Part shown: in pieces, positions 42,751-51,955 of the stretch | Layout: each line of letters starts with the position of its first letter | Position numbering within the stretch: position 1 is the first letter of the stretch | Source of the DNA: Lachnospiraceae bacterium | Lineage (GTDB): Bacteria > Bacillota > Clostridia > Lachnospirales > Lachnospiraceae | Direction of reading: 5' to 3' | Length of the DNA stretch: 51,955 nucleotides | NCBI GenBank assembly: GCA_028693165.1 | Contig: JAQUVX010000027.1 | Span: 1-51,955 of the forward strand | The notes under the pieces: model-generated | The model's input: the letters and a program-made list of their open reading frames with translations, nothing else | The model's database searches: none | Told to the model about the DNA's origin: nothing | Position numbers and translations under genes: made by a program

Positions 42751-42760
42751 AATTTACGGA

Positions 42761-42789
42761 TTGACAAGCTCAAGGTCTTACCCTATAAT
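42761..42789 (+). promoter_or_regulatory. Consensus sigma-A promoter of the histidine operon
   Basis: A perfect TTGACA (42761-42766), 17 bases, perfect TATAAT (42784-42789). About 60 bases separate it from the hisZ start, too short for a T-box, and no leader peptide with His codons was found. Confidence 0.9.
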
Positions 42790-42851
42790 GAGACGTACGT
42801 TATCGAATTAGCACTTTGCCATGTGAAAGCGGCATCTGTTTGGAGGAGATT

Positions 42852-44114
42852 ATGAATAATCGGTTATTACATACACCGGAAGGTGTTCGGGATATTTATG
42901 CGGAGGAATGCGCGAAGAAGCTGACCGTGCAGGAGCAGATCCAGAAGGTGTTTCATTTATATGGCTATCAGAATATTGAGACACCGACCTTTGAATTCTT
43001 TGATATTTTCAATAAGGAGCGCGGAAGCGTGAGCGACCGGGAGATGTACAAGTTCTTTGACCGGAACAATGACACCCTGGTGCTTCGGCCGGACATCACG
43101 CCCTCCATCGCCCGCTGTGTGGCGAAATATTTCATGGACGAGACCATGCCGCTCAGGCTTTGCTATCTCGGTTCAACTTACATCAACAACACCAGCTATC
43201 AGGGGAGACTGAAGGAGACGACCCAGACCGGCGTGGAGTTAATCGGCGACGATACCAGTGACGCGGATGCCGAGATGATCGCCCTGGTCATCGATACGCT
43301 GAAAAGCACCGGACTGAAGGAATTTCAGGTGGAGCTTGGACAGGTGGAGTTCTACCGCGGTCTGGTGGAAGAGGCGGGGCTTGACGAGGAAAGCCAGGAG
43401 CATCTGCGGGAGCTGATCGAAAATAAAAACTATTTCGGCGTGGAAGAGCTTCTGACGGAGAAAACGATGTCGCCGGAACTGAAACAGCTGTTCTTAAAGC
43501 TGCCGGAGCTCTTTGGCGATATCGAGCAGATCCGCCTTGCCAAATCCATGACCGGCAATCCACGCGCCTTAAAGGCCATTGACCGGCTGGAGCGGGTGCA
43601 GGAGATCTTAGACGGCTACGGACTGGGCGATTATGTCTCCTATGATCTTGGGATGCTGAGCAAATATTCTTATTATACCGGGATCATTTTTAAGGCGTAC
43701 ACCTACGGAACCGGTGAATATATCGTCACCGGAGGCCGTTACGACAAGCTGTTGGAACAGTTTGGAAAGAATTCTCCTTCGATCGGTTTTGCCATTCTGG
43801 TGGATCAGCTGATGCTTGCTCTGTCCCGGCAGAAGATCGAGACCGAGACCACTATGGTTAACACTATTTTGCTGTACGACCGCAGCGCACGACTTGCCGG
43901 GATTCATCTGGCCTCCCATTTCCGGGAAAACCAGATGTCCGTGATGCAGATCCGGAAGCGTTCGTCGGAGGAGCTTGCGGCATATCTGGAATACGCCAGA
44001 CGCCATCACATCCGCAACCTTCTGTATCTTCCGGAGGACGGGGCACAGGTGGTGGCCTACAATACGGAGACGGGCTGCGCAGACACGATGAATTACAGTG
44101 ATTATATCGGTTGA
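42852..44114 (+). CDS. hisZ: ATP phosphoribosyltransferase regulatory subunit HisZ
   Basis: A 420-residue protein related to class II histidyl-tRNA synthetase but lacking a role in charging. HisZ combines with the short HisG to form the first enzyme of histidine synthesis and gives feedback control. It starts NNRLLHTPEGVRDIYAEEC and shows the synthetase-like motif 2 region (RLCYLGSTYIN) and DLGMLSKYSYYTGIIFKAYTYGTGEYIVTGGRYDKLLEQFG. The C-terminal anticodon-binding domain of HisRS is reduced. GGAGGA lies upstream of ATG 42852. First gene of the his operon. Confidence 0.93.
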   Translation: MNNRLLHTPEGVRDIYAEECAKKLTVQEQIQKVFHLYGYQNIETPTFEFFDIFNKERGSVSDREMYKFFDRNNDTLVLRPDITPSIARCVAKYFMDETMPLRLCYLGSTYINNTSYQGRLKETTQTGVELIGDDTSDADAEMIALVIDTLKSTGLKEFQVELGQVEFYRGLVEEAGLDEESQEHLRELIENKNYFGVEELLTEKTMSPELKQLFLKLPELFGDIEQIRLAKSMTGNPRALKAIDRLERVQEILDGYGLGDYVSYDLGMLSKYSYYTGIIFKAYTYGTGEYIVTGGRYDKLLEQFGKNSPSIGFAILVDQLMLALSRQKIETETTMVNTILLYDRSARLAGIHLASHFRENQMSVMQIRKRSSEELAAYLEYARRHHIRNLLYLPEDGAQVVAYNTETGCADTMNYSDYIG

Positions 44115-44139
44115 TTGACTGACAGAAAAGAGGTAGACC

Positions 44140-44799
44140 ATGAGATATTTGACGTTTGCGCTGGCGAAGGGCCGGCTGGCAAATAAATCCCTGGATATGT
44201 TTGAAAAGATCGGCATTACCTGCGAGGAGATGAAGGATAAGGATTCCAGAAAGCTCATTTTCACCAATGAAGAGCTGGGATACCGCTTCTTTCTCGCCAA
44301 GGCCAATGACGTGCCGACCTATGTGGAATACGGGGCAGCGGACATCGGAATCGTCGGAAAGGACACGATTCTTGAGGAGGGCCGCAAGCTCTATGAGGTA
44401 CTGGATCTTGGCATCGGACGCTGCCGGATGTGCGTGTGCGGACCGGAGTCAGCCAGAGATCTTTTGCAGCATCATGAGCTGATCCGTGTGGCGACCAAGT
44501 ATCCGGCCATCGCCAAGGATTATTTTTACAACAAGAAGCACCAGACCGTGGAGATCATCAAGCTGAACGGCTCCATCGAGCTGGCACCGATCGTCGGACT
44601 TTCCGAGGTGATCGTGGATATCGTGGAGACCGGCTCAACCCTGCGGGAGAACGGATTGACCGTGCTGGAAGAGGTGTGTCCTCTGTCTGCCCGCATGGTG
44701 GTCAATCAGGTCAGCATGAAGCGGGAGAATGAGCGCATCACGAAGATTATCCAGAACTTAAAAACGCTGATTCAGGCGCAGCAGGAGGCAGAACAATGA
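44140..44799 (+). CDS. hisG: ATP phosphoribosyltransferase, short form
   Basis: A 219-residue catalytic subunit that joins ATP and PRPP. The PRPP-binding segment [14 protein letters not shown] and the N-terminal [20 protein letters not shown] are typical. The C-terminal ACT-like regulatory domain of long HisG is missing, hence the need for HisZ encoded upstream. Its last four bases overlap the hisD start (ATGA), implying coupled translation. Confidence 0.95.
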   Translation: MRYLTFALAKGRLANKSLDMFEKIGITCEEMKDKDSRKLIFTNEELGYRFFLAKANDVPTYVEYGAADIGIVGKDTILEEGRKLYEVLDLGIGRCRMCVCGPESARDLLQHHELIRVATKYPAIAKDYFYNKKHQTVEIIKLNGSIELAPIVGLSEVIVDIVETGSTLRENGLTVLEEVCPLSARMVVNQVSMKRENERITKIIQNLKTLIQAQQEAEQ

Positions 44800-46091
44800 G
44801 AATCATAAAATTAGATGAGCAGAGCCGGCAGAATATTCTGTCCGAGCTTTTAAAACGTGATCCGAACAATTACAGCAGCTACGAGGATACGGTTCACAAG
44901 ATCGTGGAGGATGTCCGCGCCAGAAGAGATGAGGCGGTCTTTGAATATACACGCAAATTCGACGGGGCAGAGTTAAATGCCTCCAATATCCGCGTGACCG
45001 AGGGTGAGATTCAGGAGGCGCTTTCCCAGGTGGAGCCGGCACTGCTGGCCGTGATGAAGCGCGCCATGAAAAATATCCGTGAATATCATGAGAAGCAGAA
45101 GCGCTACAGCTGGTTTGACAGCAAGCCGGACGGTACCATTCTGGGTCAGAAGGTGACACCGCTGGCCAGCGTCGGTGTCTATGTGCCGGGCGGCAAGGCC
45201 GCTTATCCGTCCTCCGTATTGATGAACATCATTCCGGCGGAGGTCGCAGGCGTTCCGAAGATTGTGATGGTGACGCCTCCGGGCAAGGATGGCAAAGTCA
45301 ATCCGGTAACCTTGATCGCGGCACATCTGGCAGGTGCAACCGAGGTTTATAAGGTGGGCGGCGCACAGGCTGTCGCGGCGCTGGCATTTGGAACCGAATC
45401 CATTCCGCGTGTGAACAAGATCGTGGGCCCGGGCAATATCTTCGTGGCACTGGCGAAAAAGGCGGTTTACGGACACGTGAGCATCGACAGTATCGCCGGA
45501 CCGAGCGAGATCCTGGTGCTGGCCGATGACAGTGCAAACCCGCGCTTTGTGGCGGCAGATCTGCTGTCCCAGGCGGAGCATGACGAACTGGCTTCCGCTA
45601 TCCTGGTGACCACCAGCATGGAGCTGGCAGAACAGGTTTCCAAAGAGGTGGAGGGCTTCGTGCAGACCCTTTCCAGAAAAGATATCCTGGAGAAATCTCT
45701 GGAAAATTACGGCTACATTCTGGTGGCGGATTCCATGGAAGATGCCATCGCCACCGCCAACGAGATCGCATCCGAGCATCTGGAGATCGTGACCCGCAAT
45801 CCATTTGAGGTCATGACCAAGATTCAGAATGCAGGAGCCATCTTCATGGGCGAGTATAGCTCCGAGCCGTTGGGAGATTACTTTGCAGGCCCGAATCACG
45901 TGCTTCCGACCAACGGAACAGCGAAGTTTTTCTCTCCGCTGAGTGTGGATGACTACATCAAAAAATCCAGCATCATCTATTATTCGAAGGAGGCGCTGGA
46001 GGCCGTGCATGAAGATATTGAGACCTTCGCAGAATCCGAGCATCTGACGGCACATGCCAATTCGATCCGGGTGCGTTTCGAAGATAAATAG
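44796..46091 (+). CDS. hisD: Histidinol dehydrogenase
   Basis: A 431-residue Zn-dependent enzyme oxidising histidinol to histidine in two NAD-linked steps, the last of the pathway. Family motifs present are [23 protein letters not shown], the signature [33 protein letters not shown], and [18 protein letters not shown] with the metal-binding and catalytic residues. The terminal [13 protein letters not shown] is also normal. Full family length; translationally coupled to hisG. Confidence 0.96.
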   Translation: MRIIKLDEQSRQNILSELLKRDPNNYSSYEDTVHKIVEDVRARRDEAVFEYTRKFDGAELNASNIRVTEGEIQEALSQVEPALLAVMKRAMKNIREYHEKQKRYSWFDSKPDGTILGQKVTPLASVGVYVPGGKAAYPSSVLMNIIPAEVAGVPKIVMVTPPGKDGKVNPVTLIAAHLAGATEVYKVGGAQAVAALAFGTESIPRVNKIVGPGNIFVALAKKAVYGHVSIDSIAGPSEILVLADDSANPRFVAADLLSQAEHDELASAILVTTSMELAEQVSKEVEGFVQTLSRKDILEKSLENYGYILVADSMEDAIATANEIASEHLEIVTRNPFEVMTKIQNAGAIFMGEYSSEPLGDYFAGPNHVLPTNGTAKFFSPLSVDDYIKKSSIIYYSKEALEAVHEDIETFAESEHLTAHANSIRVRFEDK

Positions 46092-46127
46092 AGAGGCCAA
46101 GGGAGCGTGCAGGCCGAAGGAGGAACC

Positions 46128-46715
46128 ATGGCAAGAATTGCATCAATCGAGAGAACTACCAACGAAACAAAGATTATGCTGACGCTGAATCTGGATGGGA
46201 CGGGAAACGCTGACATTCATACCGGAATCGGATTTTTCGATCATATGCTGAACGGATTTGCACGGCATGGTCTGTTCGATCTGACGGTCATGGTCGACGG
46301 GGATCTGGAGGTGGACAGTCACCACAGCATCGAGGACACCGGCATCGTGCTGGGAAAGGCCATCCGGGAGGCTGTGGGCGATAAGAAGGGCATTGTGCGC
46401 TACGGCTCCAAGATCCTTCCGATGGACGAGGCGCTGCTTCTCTGCGCGCTGGATCTGTGCGGAAGACCGTATCTGGTCTATGATCTGAAGCTGGATCGGG
46501 AGAAGGTCGGAGAGATGGAGACGGAGATGGTGCGGGAATTTTTCTATGCCGTATCCTACGGTGCCGAGATGAACCTGCATATCAAGCAGCTGGACGGCTC
46601 CAACAATCATCACATCATCGAAGGCGCCTTCAAGGCCTTCGCGAAAGCGCTGGATCAGGCGACTCAGTTCGATCCGCGGATCACAGATGTGCTGTCAACG
46701 AAGGGCACATTATAG
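46128..46715 (+). CDS. hisB: Imidazoleglycerol-phosphate dehydratase
   Basis: A 195-residue Mn-dependent dehydratase. The two HHxxE-type motifs are visible: DSHHSIEDTGIVLGKA and NNHHIIEGAFKAFAKAL. FFDHMLNGFARHGLFDLTV is also diagnostic. It has no phosphatase domain, unlike the bifunctional HisB of E. coli, so histidinol phosphatase must be encoded elsewhere. AAGGAGG lies four bases before the start at 46128. Confidence 0.96.
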   Translation: MARIASIERTTNETKIMLTLNLDGTGNADIHTGIGFFDHMLNGFARHGLFDLTVMVDGDLEVDSHHSIEDTGIVLGKAIREAVGDKKGIVRYGSKILPMDEALLLCALDLCGRPYLVYDLKLDREKVGEMETEMVREFFYAVSYGAEMNLHIKQLDGSNNHHIIEGAFKAFAKALDQATQFDPRITDVLSTKGTL

Positions 46716-46775
46716 AGAAAACGGCCGTCACGCGAACGCGAGAGGGCAATATCGATGAAATGAGGAGCGTATAAG

Positions 46776-47498
46776 ATGCAGTTATATCCGGCGATAGATA
46801 TGAAAGGCGGCAAATGTGTCCGCCTGACCCAGGGATTATTTGACAATGTGAAGGTGTATTCGGACACCCCGGCGGACATGGCGAAGCTGTGGGTCAGCCA
46901 GGGGGCATCCTTTCTGCACATCGTGGATCTGGACGGTGCGCTGGCCGGGCATTCGGTCAATGAGGAGGCCATCCGTGCCATTGCAAACAGCGTGGAGGTT
47001 CCGATCCAGCTTGGCGGCGGAATCCGCAGTGCGGAGGCGGTTCGCACGATGCTGGCGCTCGGCATCACCCGCTGCATCATCGGCACCCGCGCGGTGCAGC
47101 AGCCGGAATTCATCCGGGAATTGATCGAAGAATTCGGTGCTGACCGGATCGTGGTCGGTGTGGATGCGAAGGACGGTCTGGTCGCGGTCGAGGGCTGGGA
47201 GAAGGTCAGCAGCCTGACGGCGGTGGATCTCTGTATGCAGATGAAGGACTACGGCGTTCAGCACATTGTATACACAGACATTTCCAAGGATGGAACCCTG
47301 ACGGGTCCGAATGTGACCTGCACGAAGATGCTGACGGATCAGACCGGTCTGGATGTGATCGCTTCCGGCGGTATGTCCTGTATGGAAGATCTGGCGGTAT
47401 TGTATGAACACGGAATTCACGGCGCAATCATCGGAAAAGCGCTGTATGAGAATAAGATTGATCTGGCGGAAGCAGTGAAACGATTTGAAGGAAGGTAA
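46776..47498 (+). CDS. hisA: Phosphoribosyl-formimino-AICAR isomerase HisA
   Basis: A 240-residue TIM-barrel isomerase (ProFAR to PRFAR). The catalytic Asp pair is intact: D8 in [14 protein letters not shown] and the second Asp in VVGVDAKDG. The phosphate-binding loops are IQLGGGIRS and [13 protein letters not shown]. This intact HisA is a useful control for the degenerate barrel in the next gene. GAGGAG before the start. Confidence 0.95.
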   Translation: MQLYPAIDMKGGKCVRLTQGLFDNVKVYSDTPADMAKLWVSQGASFLHIVDLDGALAGHSVNEEAIRAIANSVEVPIQLGGGIRSAEAVRTMLALGITRCIIGTRAVQQPEFIRELIEEFGADRIVVGVDAKDGLVAVEGWEKVSSLTAVDLCMQMKDYGVQHIVYTDISKDGTLTGPNVTCTKMLTDQTGLDVIASGGMSCMEDLAVLYEHGIHGAIIGKALYENKIDLAEAVKRFEGR

Positions 47499-47539
47499 CC
47501 GGGAAGTGCAGAACAGTTACCAATAAAGGAGATAAGAAC

Positions 47540-48835
47540 ATGTCAGAGTTTAAACGACTGATTGCAGGAATTGGCTGTAAAGAGGGAAAGGCCGTGTGGC
47601 TTACACAGACCGCCGGCACGCAGGAGGATCTGCTGAAGCTGGCCCATGCCTGCAATGACAACGGAGCCGACAGCCTGCTGATCTTTGATCAGTCTGAGAC
47701 GGATGAAGATCATGAGCGCTCGATCGGACTGATCAAGGAAGCGGCCAGGGAGATTGATATCCCGATCCTGACCGGCGGACGTGTGAAACGCCTGGAGGAT
47801 GTGAAGAAATATCTGTATGCCGGTGCCAAAGCCGTGTTTTTAGACGGCGGCAACGAGGATAATATTGATCTGATCAAGGAGGCATCCAGCCGATTCGGAA
47901 GTGAGAAGATCTATGTGACGATTTCTGATCTGGCACAGGCAAAGCGCATTCCGGAATTTGCACAGCTCGGTGCATCGGTTATGCTGGTGAAAAATATGCA
48001 GGAACAGGGGGCGCTGGCGGCGGAGGCATTTGCTCAGGAGGGGATTCCTTCTCTGATGGTATGTGACGAGGATTCGGAAAGCAGCATTGCATCCTGTATG
48101 GAGGCACAGGGATCGGTCGGTGTGATTCTGACGGTTCCGGAGGAGAGTGACGGCAGATATATGGAGCTGAAGCAGGCGCTTGGCAAGCGTGGGGAACCGG
48201 TGGATATTCTGCGCAGCAGCGTGTCCTGGGAGCACTTCAAGACGAATTGCGACGGCCTTGTTCCGGTCATTGTGCAGGACTTTAAAACCGCAGAGGTATT
48301 GATGCTTGCCTATATGAATGAGGAGGCATTCCTTGACACCCTGCGCACCGGAAAGATGCATTACTTCAGCCGCAGCCGTCAAAGCCAGTGGCAGAAAGGC
48401 GAGACCTCCGGACATTTCCAGTATGTGAAGTCTCTGCATTTAGACTGCGACAACGATACGATTCTGGCGAAGGTACACCAGATTGGTGCGGCCTGTCACA
48501 CAGGGTCGAGAAGCTGTTTCTTCCAGACGCTGGCCGAGAAGGAGTACAAAGAGACCAATCCGCTGAAGGTATTCGAGGATGTATTTGCGGTGATTCAGGA
48601 TCGGAAGCTTCATCCGAAGGAAGGCTCCTACACCAACTACCTCTTTGACAAGGGCATCGACAAGATCTTAAAGAAGGTCGGGGAAGAAGCAACTGAGATC
48701 GTCATTGCCGCCAAGAATCCGGATCCGGAGGAAATCAAATATGAGATTTCCGATTTCCTGTATCATGTGATGGTGCTGATGGCCGAGCGCGGCGTGAGCT
48801 GGGAAGAGATTACCGAGGAGCTGGCAAATCGTTAA
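47540..48835 (+). CDS. hisI: Degenerate HisF/HisA-like barrel fused to HisIE (phosphoribosyl-AMP cyclohydrolase/phosphoribosyl-ATP diphosphatase)
   Basis: A 431-residue three-part protein. Residues 1-225 resemble a HisF/HisA TIM barrel ([42 protein letters not shown]), but the first catalytic Asp is replaced by Gly12, and the second position aligns with Ser129. Residues 235-335 are HisI, the cyclohydrolase, with [18 protein letters not shown] and the zinc-binding DCDND and [10 protein letters not shown] segments intact. Residues 340-431 are HisE, with [15 protein letters not shown] and [10 protein letters not shown]. HisIE alone is about 200 residues, so the N-terminal barrel is an addition. 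AAAGGAG precedes the ATG. Last gene of the operon; no hisH or catalytic hisF is present in the window. Confidence 0.9.
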   Translation: MSEFKRLIAGIGCKEGKAVWLTQTAGTQEDLLKLAHACNDNGADSLLIFDQSETDEDHERSIGLIKEAAREIDIPILTGGRVKRLEDVKKYLYAGAKAVFLDGGNEDNIDLIKEASSRFGSEKIYVTISDLAQAKRIPEFAQLGASVMLVKNMQEQGALAAEAFAQEGIPSLMVCDEDSESSIASCMEAQGSVGVILTVPEESDGRYMELKQALGKRGEPVDILRSSVSWEHFKTNCDGLVPVIVQDFKTAEVLMLAYMNEEAFLDTLRTGKMHYFSRSRQSQWQKGETSGHFQYVKSLHLDCDNDTILAKVHQIGAACHTGSRSCFFQTLAEKEYKETNPLKVFEDVFAVIQDRKLHPKEGSYTNYLFDKGIDKILKKVGEEATEIVIAAKNPDPEEIKYEISDFLYHVMVLMAERGVSWEEITEELANR

Positions 48836-48847
48836 AAACGGAGTTCG

Positions 48848-48893
48848 AGTGCATTGGTTGACATAATGATATTATGTTAATCAATGCACTTTT
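48848..48893 (+). terminator. Terminator of the histidine operon, 20-base stem
   Basis: The arms at 48848-48867 and 48871-48890 pair over 20 positions with two G-U pairs and a GAT loop, followed by TTTT. A consensus TTGACA lies within the left arm, but no -10 box follows at the right distance. Confidence 0.8.
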
Positions 48894-48956
48894 ATGGTCA
48901 ACTATAATCAAATATGGACCGATGTGATATACTATTCAGAAAAAAGGAGAAAAACA

Positions 48957-50189
48957 ATGTCCACAGTGATCGAGCGATTTTTACGTTATGTTTCTATAGA
49001 CACGCAGTCCATGGAGGATCAGGAATGCTATCCGAGCACAGAGAAGCAGCAGAATCTGGCGCGGCTGCTCATAGAGGAGTTACAGGCCATCGGCGCGTCA
49101 CAGGTGCGCCAGGATCATTATGGTTACGTGCTGGCGGAGATTCCGGCTACGACGGACAAAGAGGTACCGGCGCTGGGCTTTCTTTCCCATATGGACACCT
49201 CTCCGGCCTGCTCCGGTGCGCAGGTAAAGGCGCAGGTCATCAAAAACTACGAGGGCGGTTCGATTGTCTTAAATGCCGAAACCGGAGAGACCATCAGCCC
49301 GGTTCAGTATCCGGAGCTTTCCGATTATGCAGGGCAGGATCTGATCACGACCGATGGGACGACTCTGCTCGGTGCGGACGACAAGGCCGGAGTAGCAGAG
49401 ATCATGACCTTTGCCGAATATCTGATTGCACACCCGGAGCTGCCCCACGGCAAGATCTGCATCGCTTTTACGCCCGATGAGGAGGTTGGCCGCGGAACGG
49501 ATTTCTTTGATGTGAAGGCCTTTGGCGCGGACGTGGCCTATACGGTGGACGGCGGTGCCATCGGAGAACTGGAATACGAGAACTTCAATGCGGCCTCCGC
49601 AAAGATTACGATCCACGGAGTCAGCATTCATACCGGGTCCGCAAGAGGGGTCATGAAGAATGCGCTGCTGATCGGAATGGAGCTTCACCAGATGCTTCCT
49701 GTTTTTGAAAACCCGGCCTGTACCGACGGCTACGAGGGCTTCTATCATCTGGATCACATGGACGGCAGTGTCGAGCTGGCTCATATGAAATATATCATCC
49801 GGGATCATGACTGGAAAAAGTTTGAGGAAAAGAAACGGCTGATGGAGCAGGTTGCCTCTTATCTGAATCAGAAATACGGGGATGGCTGCGTGGAACTGGA
49901 GCTGACCGATTCCTATTACAATATGCTGGAGAAAATCAAACCACAGTTCTACCTGATCGATCTGGCGAAAGATGCGATGAACGAGCTTGGCATCGAGCCG
50001 AAGGTATGTCCGATCCGCGGCGGCACCGACGGCGCACGGCTTTCCTACAAAGGGTTGCCATGTCCAAATCTCTGCACCGGCGGACACAATTTCCATGGCC
50101 GTCACGAGTACATCTGTATCCAGTCCATGGAGAAAATTGTTGAGCTTCTGGTAAAGCTTGCAGTGAAGCTGCCAGACGCGGCGAAATAG
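48957..50189 (+). CDS. pepT: Peptidase T (tripeptide aminopeptidase)
   Basis: A 410-residue zinc aminopeptidase of the M20 family, cleaving the N-terminal residue from tripeptides in the cytoplasm. Metal-site motifs are [26 protein letters not shown] (bridging Asp), [14 protein letters not shown] (catalytic Glu-Glu), VDGG, and the final His in [16 protein letters not shown]. The start at 48957 has AAAGGAG; an upstream frame from 48894 lies in the his terminator region and was not used. It stands alone behind the his operon. Confidence 0.95.
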   Translation: MSTVIERFLRYVSIDTQSMEDQECYPSTEKQQNLARLLIEELQAIGASQVRQDHYGYVLAEIPATTDKEVPALGFLSHMDTSPACSGAQVKAQVIKNYEGGSIVLNAETGETISPVQYPELSDYAGQDLITTDGTTLLGADDKAGVAEIMTFAEYLIAHPELPHGKICIAFTPDEEVGRGTDFFDVKAFGADVAYTVDGGAIGELEYENFNAASAKITIHGVSIHTGSARGVMKNALLIGMELHQMLPVFENPACTDGYEGFYHLDHMDGSVELAHMKYIIRDHDWKKFEEKKRLMEQVASYLNQKYGDGCVELELTDSYYNMLEKIKPQFYLIDLAKDAMNELGIEPKVCPIRGGTDGARLSYKGLPCPNLCTGGHNFHGRHEYICIQSMEKIVELLVKLAVKLPDAAK

Positions 50190-50225
50190 ACAACGAATCG
50201 ATATCGCTGCTTTCCAAATCCACAG

Positions 50226-50254
50226 TTGCTTTCCGGAAATATTTGTGCTACAAT
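50226..50254 (+). promoter_or_regulatory. Promoter of Rpn-family gene B
   Basis: TTGCTT (50226-50231), 17 bases including GGAAATAT, TACAAT (50249-50254). Same arrangement as the promoter at 25039-25067. Confidence 0.65.
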
Positions 50255-50261
50255 AAATGCA

Positions 50262-50435
50262 AAAGCAGATTTTCTGATTTATCTTACACCCGGCTCGTCG
50301 AGCTTTGGGAGTATCTGAAGGTTATTTCATCTATTTCTAATGGAAAATTCCTGCTTACGATCACATCAAACAAAGCAGGAGTTTTCGGAAGAAATAGGAG
50401 GCTTCCTGCGACTACAATTGCACAGGGAGGTTTAC
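50262..50435 (+). ncRNA. Shared 5' leader with competing stems, copy B (upstream of Rpn-family gene B)
   Basis: Block 1 AAAGCAGATTTTCT (50262-50275) is identical to copy A. Block 2 TTCCTGCTT (50348-50356), block 3 AAAGCAGGA (50372-50380) and block 4 CTTCCTGC (50402-50409) match in order. Blocks 2 and 3 pair perfectly over eight bases; blocks 3 and 4 over six; blocks 1 and 2 over six (AAGCAG with CTGCTT). The 31 bases at 50400-50430, ending in the ribosome site, are nearly identical to 25243-25272. The segments between blocks are not conserved. Confidence 0.5.
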
Positions 50436-51371
50436 ATGAGTGTACCCGCAGAGAACAGGGAAGGGCTGCAGTGGCACCCGGCATTTTATGCCGGGATTCA
50501 GATTGAACTGGAACAGGAGACAGACCGGCTGACGTTTGAGAACGAACATCAGCTCGGGACGAAGCCGAAGGAGGTCGACGTGCTCATTATAAAAAAGAAC
50601 GCGGATCAGCCGATTGAGAAGAACATCGGTCGTATTTTTCGAAAGCACAACCTTGTGGAATATAAGAGTCCGACCGATTATTTGAGCATCGATGATTTTT
50701 ACAAAGTATATGGTTATGCGTGCTTTTATAAATCGGACACAAAGACGATCAATGAGATTCCGATTGAGGATCTGACGATCACGTATGTCAGCAGCCATCG
50801 TCCACGCGAATTACTGAAGCATCTGCACGAGCGTGGATATCAGATTTCGCAGGCGGAGGCAGGCATTTATTATATCGAGGCTGCGGCGGATTTGCAGCAG
50901 ATTCCGATGCAGCTGGTCATCCTGACGGAGTTGTCGGCGGCAGACAATTTGTGGCTGAAAAGCCTGTCCAATGACATCCGGGATGCCGGCCAGATTCAAA
51001 AGCTGTCCAGCGAATATGGGAAATACAAAGATCAGAATTTATACCAGTCGGTTATGAATGTCATTATTCGGGCAAACAAGGAGAAGTTTAAGGAGGAAAA
51101 GAACGTGTGCGAGGCATTGAGAGAATTGTTCCAGGATGAGTTGAGTGAGGGCGAGAGTAAAGGGAAAATCGAAGGAAAAATTGAAGGAGAGGAACTGAAA
51201 GTGATTGATTTGATCCTCAGCAAGCTGAAGAAAAATCTAGATGTAAAAACGATTGAAGATCATCTGGAGGACTCGACAGGACGCGTGCAGGCGATCGTGG
51301 ATTTGAAGAAGCAGCATCCGGAGGCAGACAGGGAGGCATTGTACGAAATGCTGCATGCATCTGATGTATAA
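50436..51371 (+). CDS. Rpn/PD-(D/E)XK nuclease-like protein, gene B
   Basis: A 311-residue protein with an N-terminal PD-(D/E)XK-like core: D48 in KEVDVLIIKK and E75-x-K77 in LVEYKSPTDYLSIDDFYKVYGYA. The middle is mixed alpha/beta. The C-terminal third is charged and helical, with a GKIEGKIEGE repeat at about 245-254 like the repeats of Rpn-type proteins. It does not align over its length with gene A, and its catalytic pattern differs (ExK versus ExQ), but promoter and leader are shared. GGGAGG lies before ATG 50436. Annotated relatives are called putative transposases or nucleases; the role is unknown. Confidence 0.75.
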   Translation: MSVPAENREGLQWHPAFYAGIQIELEQETDRLTFENEHQLGTKPKEVDVLIIKKNADQPIEKNIGRIFRKHNLVEYKSPTDYLSIDDFYKVYGYACFYKSDTKTINEIPIEDLTITYVSSHRPRELLKHLHERGYQISQAEAGIYYIEAAADLQQIPMQLVILTELSAADNLWLKSLSNDIRDAGQIQKLSSEYGKYKDQNLYQSVMNVIIRANKEKFKEEKNVCEALRELFQDELSEGESKGKIEGKIEGEELKVIDLILSKLKKNLDVKTIEDHLEDSTGRVQAIVDLKKQHPEADREALYEMLHASDV

Positions 51372-51436
51372 GTACTCGCCCATTATACGTATTATAAATG
51401 CGGATGAAAGAGAAAGAGCGATAAACAGATTCAACC

Positions 51437-51476
51437 AAACCTGTAGCTTTCTGAAAATGGAAGCCACAGGTTTTTT
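51437..51476 (+). terminator. Terminator of Rpn-family gene B, target of the group II intron
   Basis: AAACCTGTAGCTTTC (51437-51451) pairs, with a few mismatches, with GGAAGCCACAGGTTT (51459-51473), followed by six T. The group II intron begins at 51481, four bases after the T-run. Confidence 0.8.
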
Positions 51477-51480
51477 ATAT

Positions 51481-51955
51481 GTGCGCCTGGCGGCGCACGT
51501 TTCTAGGCAGTAAAGTCTGCGTAATCCGCCCGGTAGTGGGAAGGATATAGCCGAAAGCAAGGGTGTCCATCGTGAGGTGGAATCTGAAGGAAGCTGGATG
51601 TGAGGAACATACTAACTCACGGGCGAATCTCTGGTCTGACGAACAGAAACCACATATGAGGCTATTCATGAGGGTAAGGCTGCATATCAAGTCGAAGCCC
51701 AATAACTACACGGAATCATGGATGGTAGATGTGGCAGATAGATGGAGAGGAAAGAAACGTGTGGTACCCAGGGAGGTCTGTATGAAACGCTCTGAAAGGA
51801 GTAACCACGGTCGCAAGGCGGTGCTGAACATACAGAAGTCAGCAGAGGTCATAGTGTGCGACTTGAAAGTCGCTGTTTTAATTGCAGAAATGCTACCACT
51901 TCTTTCTTGTGGTATTCCTACCGATAAGTGCCTAGTAAGAAATGAATGGTGCAAA
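51481..51955 (+). mobile_element. Group II intron, 5' part (class C-like), cut by window end
   Basis: The intron begins with GTGCG at 51481. Signature parts of the domain I-III RNA are readable: GCAAGGGTGTCCATCGTGAG, GGAATCTGAAGGAAGC, ACATATGAGGCTA, TACCCAGGGAGGTCTG, and AGAAGTCAGCAGAGGTCATAGT, in the order found in bacterial class C introns. Position directly after a terminator hairpin is the known target preference of class C. The reverse-transcriptase gene of domain IV and domains V-VI lie beyond the window. An open frame from ATG 51890 may be the start of that protein, but 22 codons are too few to judge. Confidence 0.85.

Noticed and set aside
42790-42851. T-box or His leader peptide ahead of the his operon
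   Set aside because: The space between promoter and hisZ is only about 60 bases, with no terminator stem, T-box sequence or run of His codons.
44973-46100. A 375-codon minus-strand open frame across hisD
   Set aside because: Shadow of hisD, which has full-length family motifs and operon coupling. The antisense product is His/Cys/Arg-rich with no recognisable domain.
49269-50105. A 278-codon minus-strand open frame across pepT
   Set aside because: Shadow of pepT, whose metal-binding motifs are intact; no ribosome site or domain on the minus strand.
51890-51955. Start of the intron-encoded reverse transcriptase
   Set aside because: Only 22 codons are visible, with no ribosome site or recognisable RT motif; not called as a gene.

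Overview
The window looks like chromosome from a Gram-positive, spore-forming anaerobe of the class Clostridia, most likely the family Lachnospiraceae. The support is AGGAGG-type ribosome binding sites throughout, an alpha/beta-type small acid-soluble spore protein, a YlbJ-type sporulation membrane protein beside rsmD and coaD (the ylbH-ylbI-ylbJ neighbourhood of Bacillus), RecU, a HisZ-dependent short HisG, a TM1266-type hydrogenase-associated regulator and many MATE pumps. The species cannot be fixed from sequence alone. No tRNA, rRNA, CRISPR array or intact insertion sequence was found.

Positions 1 to about 14,700 look like an accessory block, lower in GC by eye than the rest. It holds the 3' part of a MATE pump and a DtxR/IdeR-like repressor; an NADH pyrophosphatase (nudC); two paralogous radical SAM proteins interleaved with two HxlR-type regulators and a nitroreductase; and a metal-homeostasis cluster. 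That cluster contains two ArsR-type sensors with different metal sites, a Zn/Cd-type P1B ATPase with its metal-binding domain as a separate small gene, a Cu ATPase (copA) fused in frame to a CopZ-like domain, and csoR. A second MATE pump and an AraC-type regulator follow.

From about 14,780 to 24,860 the genes look like ordinary chromosome: a LysR regulator divergent from a YeiH-type exporter, a three-gene polar amino acid ABC transporter behind a strong promoter and a terminator-like leader, topoisomerase IV (parE-parC) and aspartate-semialdehyde dehydrogenase (asd).

From 25,000 to 42,750 there is an Rpn/PD-(D/E)XK-family gene broken by one TGA codon, galM, a spore protein gene, rsmD-coaD, a coiled-coil protein, ylbJ (opposite strand) and a long co-directional run of RNA-modification and housekeeping genes (RsmF-like, RsuA-like, HAD, YgiQ, SDR, RluA-like, recU and others). 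A third MATE pump, a SEC-C methionine aminopeptidase (opposite strand) and a uracil/xanthine permease follow.

From 42,750 to 50,190 a histidine operon (hisZ-G-D-B-A and a HisF/HisA-like-HisI-HisE fusion) starts from a consensus promoter and ends at a 20-bp hairpin, followed by pepT. hisC, hisH and a catalytically intact hisF are not in the window. The end holds a second Rpn/PD-(D/E)XK-family gene and the 5' part of a group II intron inserted just after that gene's terminator.

The strongest leads are: (1) a promoter plus untranslated leader shared by the two distant and otherwise dissimilar Rpn-family genes, with segments able to form mutually exclusive stems; (2) a 17-bp motif abutting the -35 box of both radical SAM genes and flanking an HxlR gene; (3) an apparently non-catalytic HisF/HisA-like barrel fused to HisIE; (4) a copA reading frame that runs through what looks like a former copA/copZ boundary, leaving an internal ribosome binding site and start codon.
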